Shown in pieces: positions 37,120 through 48,480 of a DNA stretch of 64,000 bases (positions are counted from its first letter, which is position 1; each line of letters starts with the position of its first letter). This DNA comes from Batillaria attramentaria. Lineage: Eukaryota; Mollusca; Gastropoda; Batillariidae. The stretch covers positions 605,001 through 669,000 of the forward strand of contig JACVVK020000204.1 in the NCBI GenBank assembly GCA_018292915.2, given 5' to 3'. Position numbers and translations under genes: made by a program. Under the pieces are notes generated by a model. The model did not search any database. It had not been told where the DNA came from and saw nothing but the letters and a program-made list of their open reading frames with translations.

Positions 37120-37588
37120 GGCTGCCACAACTCTTTGCCGGCTTCAGTCATGTTCCTCCCTGGTAATGGGTGGAATCCACGGAGGGCTCGGAAGTTGGGG
37201 CTATTTTTATTATGCATGATGATGGAGATGAGGATGATGGTAAGATGATGCTATGGAGGTCCGTGGGGTTTGGGTCTGCGGGACGGGGCCGCATTCCATA
37301 CCTTCCTGTCTTAAGTATCCCGGCATTAACCAGGTCCGGGAACTACGGCACCTACGGTGCCGGCCGTGTAATCATCCACATCATAAGACGTGTCATACCA
37401 AGGAAAGCACCCCCAAAGTCGCACCCGTGAAGTGGGTGAATCTCGGCTGTGTGGAAACAGCCTCCCCACTGGGCCCATAGTACACCCGCTCTGGTAGGTA
37501 GAAAAATCCGGCTTGCCTCGGCTGGGACTCGAACCCGGGTCTCCCGGTCCTTGGTCCGAAGTGCTAATCACTACACTACGGGGGCTGG
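37091..37588 (-). mobile_element. SINE-C, full copy with ~29-nt poly-A
   Basis: The poly-T at 37091-37119 is the minus-strand poly-A tail; the head (TAGTGATTAGCACTTCGG, box-B-like GGGTTCGAGTCCCAG) lies at ~37500-37585. It has inserted into SINE-B sequence. Confidence 0.82.
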
Positions 37589-37636
37589 TTAGTCTTATTA
37601 CATAGCGGGCAGGGGATGGTAAGGCACAGAAGTAAG

Positions 37637-37911
37637 GGCCCGCATGTAAAACTCGAGGTTAATTTAACCCACGGCTACGGGCCTAACCCAGACTAGGACA
37701 AAAGAAACCACAAAACAAAATAAAAAGAAAAGGAAGCGGAGAAAGAAAGACAAAAATCCTTCTATAAACGGCCTAGGCACCTTGCTGGAATGGACCCGCT
37801 TCCTGATTGAAAACAAAAACAACAGAAAGTTTAACTCTAGAGCAAGTTTAGTTCGAGGTTAGACTCTAACCCGGGGCTAAATTCCCTAACCCCGACTTTT
37901 ACATGCGGGCC
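37637..37911. mobile_element. MITE family M3, copy 2
   Basis: AGGGCCCGCATGTAAAACTC at one end and CTTTTACATGCGGGCCCT at the other, with the interior in reverse orientation to copy 1 (GCACCTTGCTGGAATGGACC; GTTCGAGGTTAGACTCTAAC). Confidence 0.75.
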
Positions 37912-38407
37912 CTGATCGCCACGGGACGAAACCTTCCTATCGTCCAACACCAAACATCCTTTAAAAAAATAAAAAATAAAAAATAAAAAAAAACTTTAAA
38001 TTCCTCGAAAATATTGTCGCGAGAAGGACAAACATTTTTTCTAAGGACCACATAACGTTTTTTCAATGAATCGCGAGCGTCATCGTCTCAAAGAATGACA
38101 GTTTCTGTGTAATCGCTGCCACAGTAGAACAAGTAGCACTTGGTGAGGAACATCGCGCTTCTCGATGTGTGTACGCCTCAGCGGGGAATAGAAGAAACGG
38201 TCCTTCGGTACGGCGAGGATGTTCGAGCTGAGAACACTGGGAGCCTGAATGGCTGAAGAGACGCGTTCAGTAGATCGCGACGAGTGTCGGTTCTTTTTGA
38301 ACAGGCTACCATGCGCCGTTCGATCATTTTCTCTCTCAAAAAAGTGTATGGCACCCCCTCTTCATACCTCCACCCCTTTCCTACTGCGAGAGAGAGAGAG
38401 AGAGAGA

Positions 38408-38558
38408 ACGAACGAGCTTCATTTTCCAGCAGATGTGATTTAACCAAACAATGAATAATTTTCAATCGGCTGTTGCTACAACAATAAAAAATAAAGACTA
38501 CAATAGCAAAGATAAAAACGAAATTCAAGAAAAGGAGAAGAAAATATGGCAAGAATAA
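38408..38558 (-). mobile_element. Retroposon 3' end, (GTTC)n tail, between (GA)n tracts (copy 1)
   Basis: The minus strand ends TGGAAAATGAAGCTCGTTCG and then (TC)n. It is closely similar to 38581-38713, and both are bracketed by (GA)n runs. Confidence 0.55.
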
Positions 38559-38580
38559 AGAGAGAGAGAGAGAGAGAGAG

Positions 38581-38709
38581 CGAACGAACGAACTTTATTT
38601 TCCAACGGAAGTGATTTAACGAAACAATGATTAATTTTCAATCAGTTGTTGCTACAATAATAAAGATTAAAGACTACAGTAGCAAAGATAAAAACAAGAA
38701 AAAATTGCA

Positions 38710-38713
<4 letters not shown>
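38581..38713 (-). mobile_element. Retroposon 3' end, (GTTC)n tail, between (GA)n tracts (copy 2)
   Basis: The minus strand ends TTGGAAAATAAAGTTCGTTC and then (TC)n. It shares most of its sequence with copy 1, including the AATGATTAATTTTCAATC and AAAGACTACAGTAGCAAAG blocks read on the plus strand. Confidence 0.55.
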
Positions 38714-38741
<28 letters not shown>

Positions 38742-38745
<4 letters not shown>

Positions 38746-38904
38746 GATGATGATGAAACCTTTATTTTAAGACAGAGTTGTTAGGCACCGGAATGTCTGT
38801 CTTGCACACTAATAATAATAATAATAATAAGTATTGTACTATCCTGCTAACACTACCATGGACTATTCAACTAAAGATTAGGACTGCATTAAACCCGAAT
38901 CTTG

Positions 38905-38905
<1 letters not shown>
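38742..38905 (-). mobile_element. Retroposon 3' end with (ATC)n tail
   Basis: The minus strand reads GTGCAAGACAGACATTCCGG and TTAAAATAAAGGTTTC and then (ATC)n, which runs into (TC)n at 38714-38741. The far border is uncertain. Confidence 0.45.
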
Positions 38906-38949
<44 letters not shown>

Positions 38950-39357
38950 CTGGCTTATTTACACTGCGCACCTTCATTCAGGTTTCCTTTTTGCTACCTC
39001 ACGGCCCCTACCCGCTAAGTCATCAGAAGGACAGCGGGCGACAACTCGCATCCCTAAGGCCGACAATGCTGCGACATCAGTTACCCACAGTTAACGATCT
39101 TCGCTTTGGCGTTGTCCGATCCGACCTCATTTCCGGTTTCGAGTTCGTTTTAGCAGTGACCGTATTGTCGTCTGTGGTCGTCATGTAAGATTGTAGACTT
39201 GTTGAGTTCTCTGTAAATAGATGGCCGGCCGGCTTGTTCGCGAACGTTTCGTGTTATTGTGGGTAAGGCTGTGTTTGCTGCTGACTCCATGCTGGGTGGA
39301 CACAATCGTACCCCTTGCCTTTACTGCCCAACTGCTCCTACGTCACAAGAGTATCAG

Positions 39358-39815
39358 CGCCCTGGGTATGTGGTAAATCTACATAGTTGTACCTCTTCCC
39401 TGGGTACGTGGTAAATCTGCATAATTATTATGTAAGTGCCCTCGGTAGAGGTAAATCTGCATAGTTATACCAGTACCCGGGGTAACTGGTGAGTCTCCAT
39501 AATTATACCAGTGCCCTGGGTATGCGGCAAATCTACATAATTATACCAGTGCCCTGGGTATGTGGCAAATCTACATAATTATACCAGTGCCCTGGGTATG
39601 CGGCAAATCTACATAATTATTTCAGTGCCGTGCGTATGTGGCAAATCTACATAATTATTTCAGTGCCCTGGGTATGTGGCAAATCTACATAATTATTTCA
39701 GTGCCATGGGTATGTGGCAAATCTACATAATTATTTCAGTGCCGTGGGTATCTGGCAAATCTACATAATTATTTCGGTGCCATGGGTTTGCGGTAAATCT
39801 ACATGGTCTGTGCCA
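39358..39815 (+). repeat. 38-bp minisatellite
   Basis: About twelve copies of GTGCCCTGGGTATGTGGCAA(ATCTACATAATTATTTCA). The first units are diverged and the last ones nearly identical, as expected of an array homogenising at one side. Confidence 0.9.
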
Positions 39816-40678
39816 GTGCCAGTGAAATTTGCCATCAACCATGGTAAAAAAAAAAATGACGTGTAGTTTAGTAATTATCTGTCAGAATTCATATTTGGTT
39901 CTGAGTCACGCTCCCCTTCCTCCAAACTCGCACATTTTGGACGCAGGCGAAAATTTCTAAAGTCAAATCATGAATTGTGGTAAATTGATAAAATCTTAAT
40001 GAGGCTAGTCCTGTTTGTCAGCGTGATAACTAAGTCTCCTTGTGTATTTTGGCCTCAGGGGAAACCCGTGCCTTTCATGGCTTTTCTATGACTGCCAATT
40101 GCCTGCTGTTGTGAGCTCGTAACGTGTTCGCAGCCCCCCTCCCCCCACGCCCTACCCAACCCAGCCTCCTACATGCACCACCCTTTATCTCCCCCAAAAA
40201 GGCATTCTATCCACACTGGATGTTACATTAACTGGGAGAGGGCGTGTGTGTGTGTGCAGAGAATCGCGTAGGGTACACTGATTAAATGCTCTATCCTACG
40301 CTCTATGTTCTGCACATTTGCGCTAACACGATGGTTTTGATTTTGTTTCTTCTTTTGTCTAGCGGTCGTCGGGGTTTTTTATTTAAATTGAATTTTTTTT
40401 AATGAACTTTGACAAATGTGACCCACCCCCACGAAAAGAGTCTTCTTGTGCTATTTGTTCATGTTATAAGACGACTCATTTCGTGGTGGAGGGTCACAAA
40501 TTGGCACTCACAGCTATAGGTAGCAATGATTAAATACCCAATGCTTAAGATCGTTATGTTCACAGATGGTTCTGAGCTGTTTCAGTGGTGTCTAGTATTC
40601 ACCACTTAGACCCCTGCACGGTGACAGCACCTCATAGGTTGGCACTGAGCCAGCACAAGTCTACACAGTGACGTGCCT
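39816..40678. other. Unannotated stretch
   Basis: Between the 38-bp minisatellite and the third M1 element I see no coding frame, splice-bounded exon or repeat. Confidence 0.3.
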
Positions 40679-41004
40679 TAAACCTGCTCTTAACTGGGCA
40701 CAGCGCGCGAAACACACATGTGCACATCACAGTCGTTGCGCTCGGTGTGTCTACTAACTACAAAACTGTGCTCGGTGACAAACCGATTGAAGATGCACTC
40801 TCCGCCATGTTTGCGCGCCGAGTGACGTAGTACAGCCAATCAGAATCTGTTGTGGAAACCACAGTCACAGTTGTGGCTATATCTGAAATCCAGGTTGCTG
40901 TGATGACGCCGCAGCGGCGGAAACCCCCAAAATCACAATTGTGTCCCAATTGTGGACAGCACTGTCTGTGGCGCTCCGCAGCGCCCGGTTAAGAGCCGGC
41001 TTTA
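40679..41004. mobile_element. TIR element family M1, copy 3
   Basis: TAAACCTGCTCTTAACTGGG to GGTTAAGAGCCGGCTTTA. It is slightly shorter than the others: the GAACACAGCT segment is deleted. Confidence 0.78.
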
Positions 41005-41539
41005 CTCAAGATCGTGTTGTATACGATGCCAACCGTCTAGTGGAGATATTGAATGTCAGTTTTATCCTTGCACAAAGTGTACACAGCATTGTAGGGCATC
41101 GAGTGCTCTACTTATCATTCACATAGAGTATTTCGAGCCTAACAAGGGAAAGTGTTCTAAAAACATAAGCTGGCTTCTTCGAGGCCCAGGAAATTGTGAA
41201 TGGCGCGTTTCATCTGCGCAGTATATCATTCGAAGTAGGTGCCATGTTAGTCGTTAAGGACTTCATGGTCCCCAGAACGGATTACAAGGATTCCCTTTAT
41301 TCAATCTTCGTGCACGTCACAGCTTTACCACCAGCAAAGACCGCCACCCTTCCATATAAGCTCCTCTCTTTTATTGGCCATGTTGGAGCGAAGTAGGTGC
41401 GAAGACATGAAAATGCCGCCTTGACGTGGAGTGTGCTATGAGAGGCGGAAACTTTCAGTATCCCACGAAATGTGACCATAAAAGAAATGTGGCAACATGT
41501 TTCTAGATGCGCGGATATTTTTTTTTTTTAAATAGGGCT
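41005..41539. other. Unannotated stretch
   Basis: Frames of 61-101 codons are present but without codon bias or family match. Nothing supportable. Confidence 0.3.
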
Positions 41540-41705
41540 ACATTCCCCGAGGGAAGCGCGTCGCTTTGGTATAGCACCCCCCCACCCCTCCCCCCTTTAT
41601 TATTATTATTATTATTTTATTTTTATTTTTTTGCTGGCGGAGGAAAGCCGGATAACCCGGAGAGACACCTCCGATGAGCAGCCCGGTAGCCAGGAATTTC
41701 CATTA
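41540..41705 (-). mobile_element. SINE-D partial copy
   Basis: GAAGCGCGTCGCTTTGGTAT, an ATT run, and AGACACCTCCGATGAGCAGC with CCGGTAGCCAGGAA; the tRNA-like head is missing. Confidence 0.55.
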
Positions 41706-41734
41706 TTGTATAATAATAATAATAATAAAATAAC

Positions 41735-41835
41735 AATAATAATAATAATAATGAGGATTTCTATAGCGCCTAATCTCCGGAGCCGGGGCTCTAGGCGCTT
41801 TACAAATGTATACAAACGGTGATAAATAAACACAT
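41735..41835 (-). repeat. Repeat E-like 3' end
   Basis: AAT repeats then GAGGATTTCTATAGCGCC and GGGCTCTAGGCGCTTTACAA, the same tail and GCGC-TTTAC signature as the other two copies. A run of ACATACATAC-type sequence follows to ~41985. Confidence 0.45.
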
Positions 41836-42039
41836 GAATAATAGATAAATAATCAACTAAATAAAATTAATACGAATAAAAGCGTACATACATAGATACA
41901 TACATTACATACACATAGTCAGACATACATACAAGCACTGACACCTACATACATACAAACATCCGATACACACCTACATCCATAGTACACACTGCGAAAA
42001 CAACGGGTTGGTGATGGTAACGGGCTGATTCATTTATCT

Positions 42040-42110
42040 GAGGGCTTGAGGTATACGACAAGCTCGACCCGGGCTCGAACCCGCGCTTCTCCACGACAGC
42101 GGTGACGGTG
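42040..42110 (-). mobile_element. SINE-D head-like fragment
   Basis: GACAAGCTCGACCCGGGCTC with box-B-like CGAACCCGCG and GCGGTGACGG match the SINE-D head in reverse; the rest is not recognised. Confidence 0.35.
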
Positions 42111-42988
42111 TAGATCAGAAAGTGTAACCAAAACGGCAATGTTGCCCCAATAAATGTGGGCATATCCTTCTTCTTCTTCTTCTTCGTCTTTGCCCACATT
42201 TCTATTGGTTGCCATGACAAAAATGTGGCCACAAACGTGTATGTCCACATTTCTTTGTGGACACATTTCTGTATAGCGAATCAAGAAATGCCTACATGTT
42301 AACCCTTTCACTGCCACCGTCGCAAATTTTCATGAATGACACCCGTAGCCCCATTGTCAAACTTGTTGAAAATCCAGTCACTCGAGACGCCGAAGAAAAC
42401 TCTCTACCGGCAGGGCAAGTTTCTTTTCCTTGTTAACACTATCTGATTTGAAAGGATGCTATCTGTGAGTGACACATAATGTGTGTGGCAGTGAAAGGGT
42501 TAAAGGTGGGCTTGATTCAGAAACAAACAAACATAATAATTATGAGAAATGCGATCACTTTTCGTGGGATGCTGAAAGCCTCCCCCGCCTCTCACCGTAT
42601 GCAGCAGAGCTCCTGATGGAACAAACACCGTTCTGATGTAGCATTTGCTGAGCCAAAGCCCTTACCAAGCAGGCTGATTGAGTTTTATAGTTCCCGTAGA
42701 CGTTCCGTCAAATTATTTCATTTGTCTCTCGCAGCAAGCCTTTGTGGTTTTATTTTCCTGCAGGGTCGGGCGGAACGCAGGACTGTTGTGCTTACGGATC
42801 CGGGATGCACTCACTGCTGCAGTTTACGTTTGGGTTTTGTCTGTTTGATTTCAGGTCTGAGGGTCGCCTACGCAGGGACCAATAAAGAAGGTAATTGTAA
42901 TCAGGGCCTAGCACACCTGCCGCTTTAATCAAGGTGCCTTTTCTTCTGGTTGATTAGTGCGAGGAATTTTTCCCGCCAGCGTTAATCA
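42111..42988. other. Unannotated stretch with short hairpin
   Basis: AATAAATGTGGGCA (42149) and TGCCCACATTTCTATTGG (42190) form an imperfect hairpin around (CTT)n. A frame at 42722-42928 sits between acceptor-like CTGCAG sites but is not recognised. Confidence 0.3.
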
Positions 42989-43101
42989 GGGGAGCCGGAA
43001 TGGCCGAATGGTAGAGCGTTGGACTTTCAATGCTAGGGTCGTGAGTTCGAATACCGGCTGGGGCCAAATATTTGTGCTGGCCTTTTTCTCCTTGCCCGCG
43101 A
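42989..43101 (+). mobile_element. SINE-A, 3'-truncated
   Basis: Head and middle are intact through CTTTTTCTCCTTGCCC; the conserved 3' end is missing. Confidence 0.75.
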
Positions 43102-43409
43102 CCACATACCCCTTTCTCTGTCGTCTATAAGCTTTTGTGCCAGCCGCGCATGAATACAAATAGTCCTCAAGCCAGGCTCATTTTATTTTTCCTAATTTAA
43201 CTATTACCTGGCATGAGACTTCTTTACAAAGCCAACAAAACATAAAGCCCCAGATTGCCATTCTTTTACTCTGCGCACAAAGGTAAAATAAATTTTGTAC
43301 GATATTTAGCGTATTATTATTAGTATTATTATTATTAAGTTGCTTCAGAAACTGTGTATGTTTCGGCGAAAAGGTACCACACCACGCAACATAGTAAAAA
43401 AATCAATTG

Positions 43410-43735
43410 CAAGAGTGATATCAAAGACGAGGCAACGAGAAAAAGGCCAGCACAAATATTTAAGACATTTACTGAATTTCCGAATGTGGAACATTGCTTT
43501 GCTGCCTCATAAAAGCATGCCAAACACTCACTCATATGGCCATACACACCCACTCCACCTATTTACATGTTCGCACACTCACACCTAAAAACAGTGACCT
43601 GCCATCTATCACATATTGCATCACTATAGATGACAACAGATCACCCCACCCCATATTTGGCCCCAGCCGGGATTCGAACTCACGACCCGAGCACTGAGAG
43701 TCCGACGCTCTACCATTCGGCTTTCCCGGCTACCG
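43410..43735 (-). mobile_element. SINE-A split by a ~190-bp insertion
   Basis: The SINE middle (43410-43461) and head (43653-43735) are separated by unrelated sequence. ATATTT appears at both junctions and may be a short duplication. The insert has no recognised features. Confidence 0.6.
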
Positions 43736-43857
43736 TACCATTTCGGGAGAACGGGTCACCATATTCTTACGCACTTGAGGCTGCATGTAACGTTCAGTTA
43801 AAATCATCCTCTTAACCGCTCTAACCCCAAAATGAAAGCGTTTTGGAAATGATCTTT

Positions 43858-45094
43858 AATCAGTATGACGCGGATTATGCAGTTATCACTTTGGCATAAT
43901 ACGTACTACGCTGCGCGCCAACTACGAATGTCGAAGATGAGACAATCGCTTGTCCTATACTGACAAGACGGTTTACGAAGCAAAAAAATCAAAAGTTCGC
44001 TTACCTTGGCACTGCCAGACGGACAACCATAAGTTGTATCCTACCGCATGGGGTTCCCGTAGATTTGAAATGTCCTATGAAGCAGCGTGAACCACAGAGC
44101 ATTCAGAAATGTGTAAAAAGTCCCTGTGCTGTGTCAACATCTAACCGCTGGTTGCGGGCGTTATCTGCCAATTGGTTGCTGGCAAGTTTCGCGCCAATAC
44201 TCACGTGACTCTCCCTGACGTAGCCTATAGGCGAATGATAATCAGTATGACGCGGATTATGCAGTTATCACTTTGGCATAATACGTACTACGCTGCGCGC
44301 CAACTACGAATGTCGAAGATGAGACAATCGCTTGCCCTGACGTAGCCTATAGGCGAATGATAATCAGTATGACGCGGATTACGCAGTTATCACTTTGGCA
44401 TAATACGTACTACGCTGCGCGCCAACTACGCATGTCAAAGATGAGACAATCGCTTGCCCTGACGTAGCCTATAGGCGAATGATAATCAGTATGACGCGGA
44501 TTATGCAGTTATCACTTTGGCATAATACGTACTACGCTGCGCGCCAACTACGCATGTCAAAGATGAGACAATCGCTTGCCCTGACGTAGCCTATAGGCGA
44601 ATGATAATCAGTATGACGCGGATTACGCAGTTATCACTTTGGCATAATACGTACTACGATGCGCGCCAACTACGCATGTCGAAGATGAGACAATCGCTTG
44701 CCCTGACGTAGCCTATAGGCGAATGATAATCAGTATGACGCGGATTATGCAGTTATCACTTTGGCATAATACGTACTACGCTGCGCGCCAACTACGCATG
44801 TCAAAGATGAGACAATCGCTTGCCCTGACGTAGCCTATAGGCGAATGATAATCAGTATGACGCGGATTATGCAGTTATCACTTTGGCATAATATGTACTA
44901 CGCTGCGCGCCAACTACGAATGTCGAAGATGAGACAATCGCTTGCCCTGACGTAGCCTATAGGCGAATGATAATCAGTATGACGCGGATTATGCAGTTAT
45001 CACTTTGGCATAATACGTACTACGCTGCGCGCCAACTACGAATGTCGAAGATGAGACAATCGCTTGTCCTATACTGACAAGACGGTTTACGAAC
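43858..45094 (+). repeat. 122-bp satellite array with hairpin-ended terminal units
   Basis: The unit begins AATCAGTATGACGCGGATTA. One unit lies at 43858, then after a spacer units start at 44240, 44362, 44484, 44606, 44728, 44850 and 44972, exactly 122 bp apart. Internal units are joined by CCCTGACGTAGCCTATAGGC. The first and last units end instead in CTTGTCCTATACTGACAAG, a 6-bp-stem hairpin, plus ACGGTTTACGAA. Confidence 0.9.
43949..44239. repeat. Spacer inside the 122-bp array, with a donor-like site
   Basis: It starts with the hairpin end (43949-43979) and ends with the internal linker (~44213-44239). On the minus strand GCAGTGCCAAG|GTAAGC (~44010-44000) is a good splice donor preceded by ~50 nt of unique sequence, which could be a non-coding exon; support is weak. 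Confidence 0.35.
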
Positions 45095-45309
45095 ACCAAA
45101 GCAGAATTACTGATGTAGCCCAATGCAGGTGCTTTTTTAAAAAAAAAAATGCACTTGTTTTCGAATATTTACAGACATATATACAAAAAAAAATTAAAAG
45201 CTTAAAATACACCAGCAATATAACCAAATCATACAAACCAAAAACAAAAAAAAAGAAGGGAGGCAGGAAAGAAAATAAAATAAAGGAAATAAAGGTATAC
45301 ACACCTGAT

Positions 45310-45311
<2 letters not shown>

Positions 45312-45381
<70 letters not shown>
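45312..45381 (+). repeat. (CA)n microsatellite
   Basis: 70 bp of CA just right of the 122-bp array. Confidence 0.95.
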
Positions 45382-45382
<1 letters not shown>

Positions 45383-45429
45383 GGTAAAATGCATGTGAGC
45401 TAATTTATTTATTTATTCTCTTACTTGTG

Positions 45430-45564
45430 GTGAAGTATTCACTTATTCATTCCCTTTGTGTATGTACACCAGTAAGATACGCTAATATTTATTTATTTAT
45501 TCATTTCTGAGCTGATGTTACTGGTGTACATATCCGAAGGGAATGAATTATTGAATACTTCACT
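45430..45564. repeat. Inverted repeat with 50-bp arms and TTTA loop
   Basis: GTGAAGTATTCACTTATTCA... through TATGTACACCAGTAA (45430-45475) is mirrored at 45515-45564. The loop is TTTA-rich. It would fold into a strong hairpin. Confidence 0.7.
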
Positions 45565-45795
45565 ACTCCGGAATGCCTCCTACATACACACACAGGGAAG
45601 TAGAAAACCGAATGAAGAAAGAAATGTTGCCTGTGCAAATTTTCTCTCACTGTATGTCCCAGTTGTGATATCGCGGCTGAAAAGGTCAAGTCCAACTCAA
45701 TTTAAAATTCCTCATTTGAGGGTTGTAACGAAATTTGCCTTGGGTCTTTTTCTCGCGATTTTGCACCTGCTTTGACCTGCATCCCCCCCCCGCCC

Positions 45796-45851
45796 ACCAC
45801 CACCACCACCACCACCACCAACACCACCACCACCACACACCCTCTCTCTCC

Positions 45852-45922
<71 letters not shown>
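45796..45922 (+). repeat. (CAC)n(CT)n(CA)n microsatellite
   Basis: CAC triplets with one AAC, then CT, then CA. Confidence 0.95.
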
Positions 45923-45926
<4 letters not shown>

Positions 45927-45964
45927 CACACAAAGCACACACTAATAATAGATTACACATATTT

Positions 45965-47016
45965 AAAATAAAAAAAAAAAAGTGAAGTTCCTGTGAGCTG
46001 CAAATCAAGTATTGATAAACGGTTCAAAAAGCGCTGGCGAATTGTTTCGTGTTTTCCCCAAGATTATATTTCCAGTTAAACCTATTAAGCCGTTTGCTAG
46101 CATGAAGACCGTCTGAACTTTATGGTTTACAATTAATCCAGACTTCCCGGATAAAGGCATACGCACTTGTAAACTGAACACCGATTTTTCCGAAAGCCCG
46201 CAGACTAGTGAAAATACCGTCGGACTAGGTTTTTTGTTTTTTTTTTCTTTTCCAGATGATGGTAGTATTCCAGACGCTAGCTAAATGGGCCTTTCCGAAA
46301 GCCCCATGGTAATTGTTGCTAGGGGTGAAAAGTAGTGTTGCTGAACTTCTCTTCGCTTCTAGCCGGCAGTTTGTTACATCTGTCAGAAGCGCGCTCAAAA
46401 AGTATTCTTTTTTTTTCCTTTTTTTTTTTTTTGGGGGGGGGGGGGGTGGGGGTGGGGAAGGGAGGAGGGAGGGGGGTCTTTTTCGCTCCTTATCGTGCCA
46501 GAGTAGTCATAGTAACATGAAGTTAGAAAACTGGTATACAGACGAAAGCTTCTCCCACCAGCAAATTAAGGCCTTTGGTTCAGTTGAATTTCTTTTCTTG
46601 TATTTGTTCCTTTTCAATTTCTTTGTTCCTTTTTTTTTTTTTTTCTTTCTTTCTTTTATTTTTCATAACCAGCTGAGCATGTCTTCCGCTGGTTCAAGGA
46701 CCCCTTAACTGGTAGTACACGCGTGACTATATATGTGGTATAGGTGATGACAGGTATTTTCAGCAGCGGCCAGCAGAATCTGATCACCGCGCCACAGGAT
46801 GACAGTCACGCAAACTGATCACAACCGCGCCACGCAGTATGTGTGACGTACGTGACTGATGAGTGCTGCTCACGTCGGCGTTAGTGGGTGCTGTGGCAAC
46901 CTGACCCCCCGCACTGATTGTTAGAGGCTCGGACATACAGCCTGCGGAACCGCCCAAGGCATAATTTCAGCTTGTCAGCCGGGCTGTCCTCAATCGCTTA
47001 GGTGGCCAGGACGTTA
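45965..47016. other. Unannotated stretch
   Basis: Contains T-runs, a G-rich run at 46433-46475 and unique sequence with a duplicated motif ACTGATCACAACCGCGCCAC / CTGATCACCGCGCCAC near 46780-46830. No gene seen. Confidence 0.3.
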
Positions 47017-47430
47017 AACTTAAAGATCTAAGCTCCCAACAAAAAGCTTTCCGAGGTGTGACAAAATTTTACAGAGTCGACCGTGCAAGCACAGTCAACT
47101 CTGTCACAGTTGCAGAGTTTTCAGCGCTCCGGGGACCCTTATAAAACCAGAGCACGACTTTGCCGTGACATTATTTGGCTTTTGGTCAGTGAGCGAGACA
47201 CATCGCTATAGTGTCCAGCGCCGGGATGTTGAGTGCTGCACGATCTTTCTCGCTCAGTGTCAAAACGCAAACTGAGCTGTGGAATAAGGCTGCCCTTGGC
47301 TTTTATTGGGGTTTCAGGGCCGCTGAAAACTCTGCAACTGTGACAGAGTTGACTGTGCTTGCACGGTCGACTCTGTAATTTTTTTTCATACTTCGGAAAG
47401 CTTTTTGTTGGGAGCTGAGATCTTTAAGTT
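47017..47430. mobile_element. Foldback element with ~110-bp arms
   Basis: The left arm 47017-47126 and right arm 47331-47430 are reverse complements with few mismatches, starting AACTTAAAGATCT. The inner ends share ACAGAGTCGACCGTGCAAGC and CTGTCACAGTTGCAGAG. The centre of ~200 bp contains TTATAAAACC. There is no coding frame. Confidence 0.78.
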
Positions 47431-47560
47431 GATCATGGCTGTCCCGAGTTTTCACGACTTTCCCAAGCACGTGACCAATACATGGATATCGGATGAAAAG
47501 TTTGTGCTTTCTCATACACTCTGTCTTTGATATGACTCTTACATAATGTAACTTTTCGTC

Positions 47561-47731
47561 GGGAGCTGGGGTGGTCGAATGGTAGAGCGCTGGACTTCTA
47601 ATGCTCGGGTCGTGAGTTCGATCCCGGCTGGGGCCAAATATTTGTGCTGGCTTTTTCATCGTTGCCCTGTCTTTGATATCACCCTCTATGGTGGAAAAGG
47701 ACGTTAAACCCCCAAACACCCACCCACCCCA
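47561..47731 (+). mobile_element. SINE-A, full copy with 12-bp TSD
   Basis: Flanked by TAACTTTTCGTC at 47549-47560 and 47732-47743. The head reads GGGAGCTGGGGTGGTCGAAT. Confidence 0.92.
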
Positions 47732-48415
47732 TAACTTTTCGTCGTCAGTTCCAGTAAACAAAATTAACAAGTATGGTTCGGTAGGCTTCTCCCCAACGCA
47801 CAAAATCATCGTCTCCTATGAAACGGCCAAGGCGCCGCAAGGCTGGAGGCCGTGGAGGCCGTGGAGGGCCAAGCAGTGAAAGCCTGCTTTAGTGCAAAAT
47901 ATTAGTCATACCTAATAAAAGCAGTTGCACGCGCAGCATACCACGCACGCGCCAGCCGATGGACAACGCTGCATGAACTGTTTCATTGCAGCGGGGAATA
48001 TTTAAGTATTTTACGAAATACGGTACTTTCGAAAAGAAATTCTAAAACGTGCAGAGGTTTGTAAGCACGTCACTTGTTTTACTGAAAAAAAAATCATATT
48101 TTGTTTTGTCTTGTTTTGTTTCGGTTTGGTTTGGGTTGTTGTTGTTATTAATGATGTAAATGTAAACAAATGCTGAGGTCAGATGTGTCGTTTTGAAGTT
48201 TTTTTCCAAGAAGTGTTTGAACATTTCCCCAGTCCGACCTTAGAAAGATTTTGGAAATTGCTCATACTATTGTACAGTACCCTGTCAAGAGGAAACATGG
48301 GCAGACGAGGAAACGGTAGTTTGTAGGCAGAACAACATGCAATACGTGCACAGTGCATCGAGTCAGTCAATAATAATAATAATAATTAACCAAAATCAAA
48401 GAAAGCAACTCTTAC

Positions 48416-48480
48416 CTCCTTTTTGCTGAGCGATTAGAAGTTCAGAAAAGTGTTTCACGCTGTCGGTTTCGTCTATATAA
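48416..48480 (-). promoter_or_regulatory. Possible TATA promoter and first non-coding exon
   Basis: On the minus strand TTATATAGAC (48480-48471) is followed after ~55 nt by a good donor, AAGGAG|GTAAGAG, at 48416/48415. That spacing would allow a transcription start near 48447 and a ~30-nt non-coding exon. It could supply the missing 5'UTR exon of the minus-strand peptide gene starting at 13307, but the ~35-kb distance makes this speculative. Nothing else supports it. Confidence 0.2.
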
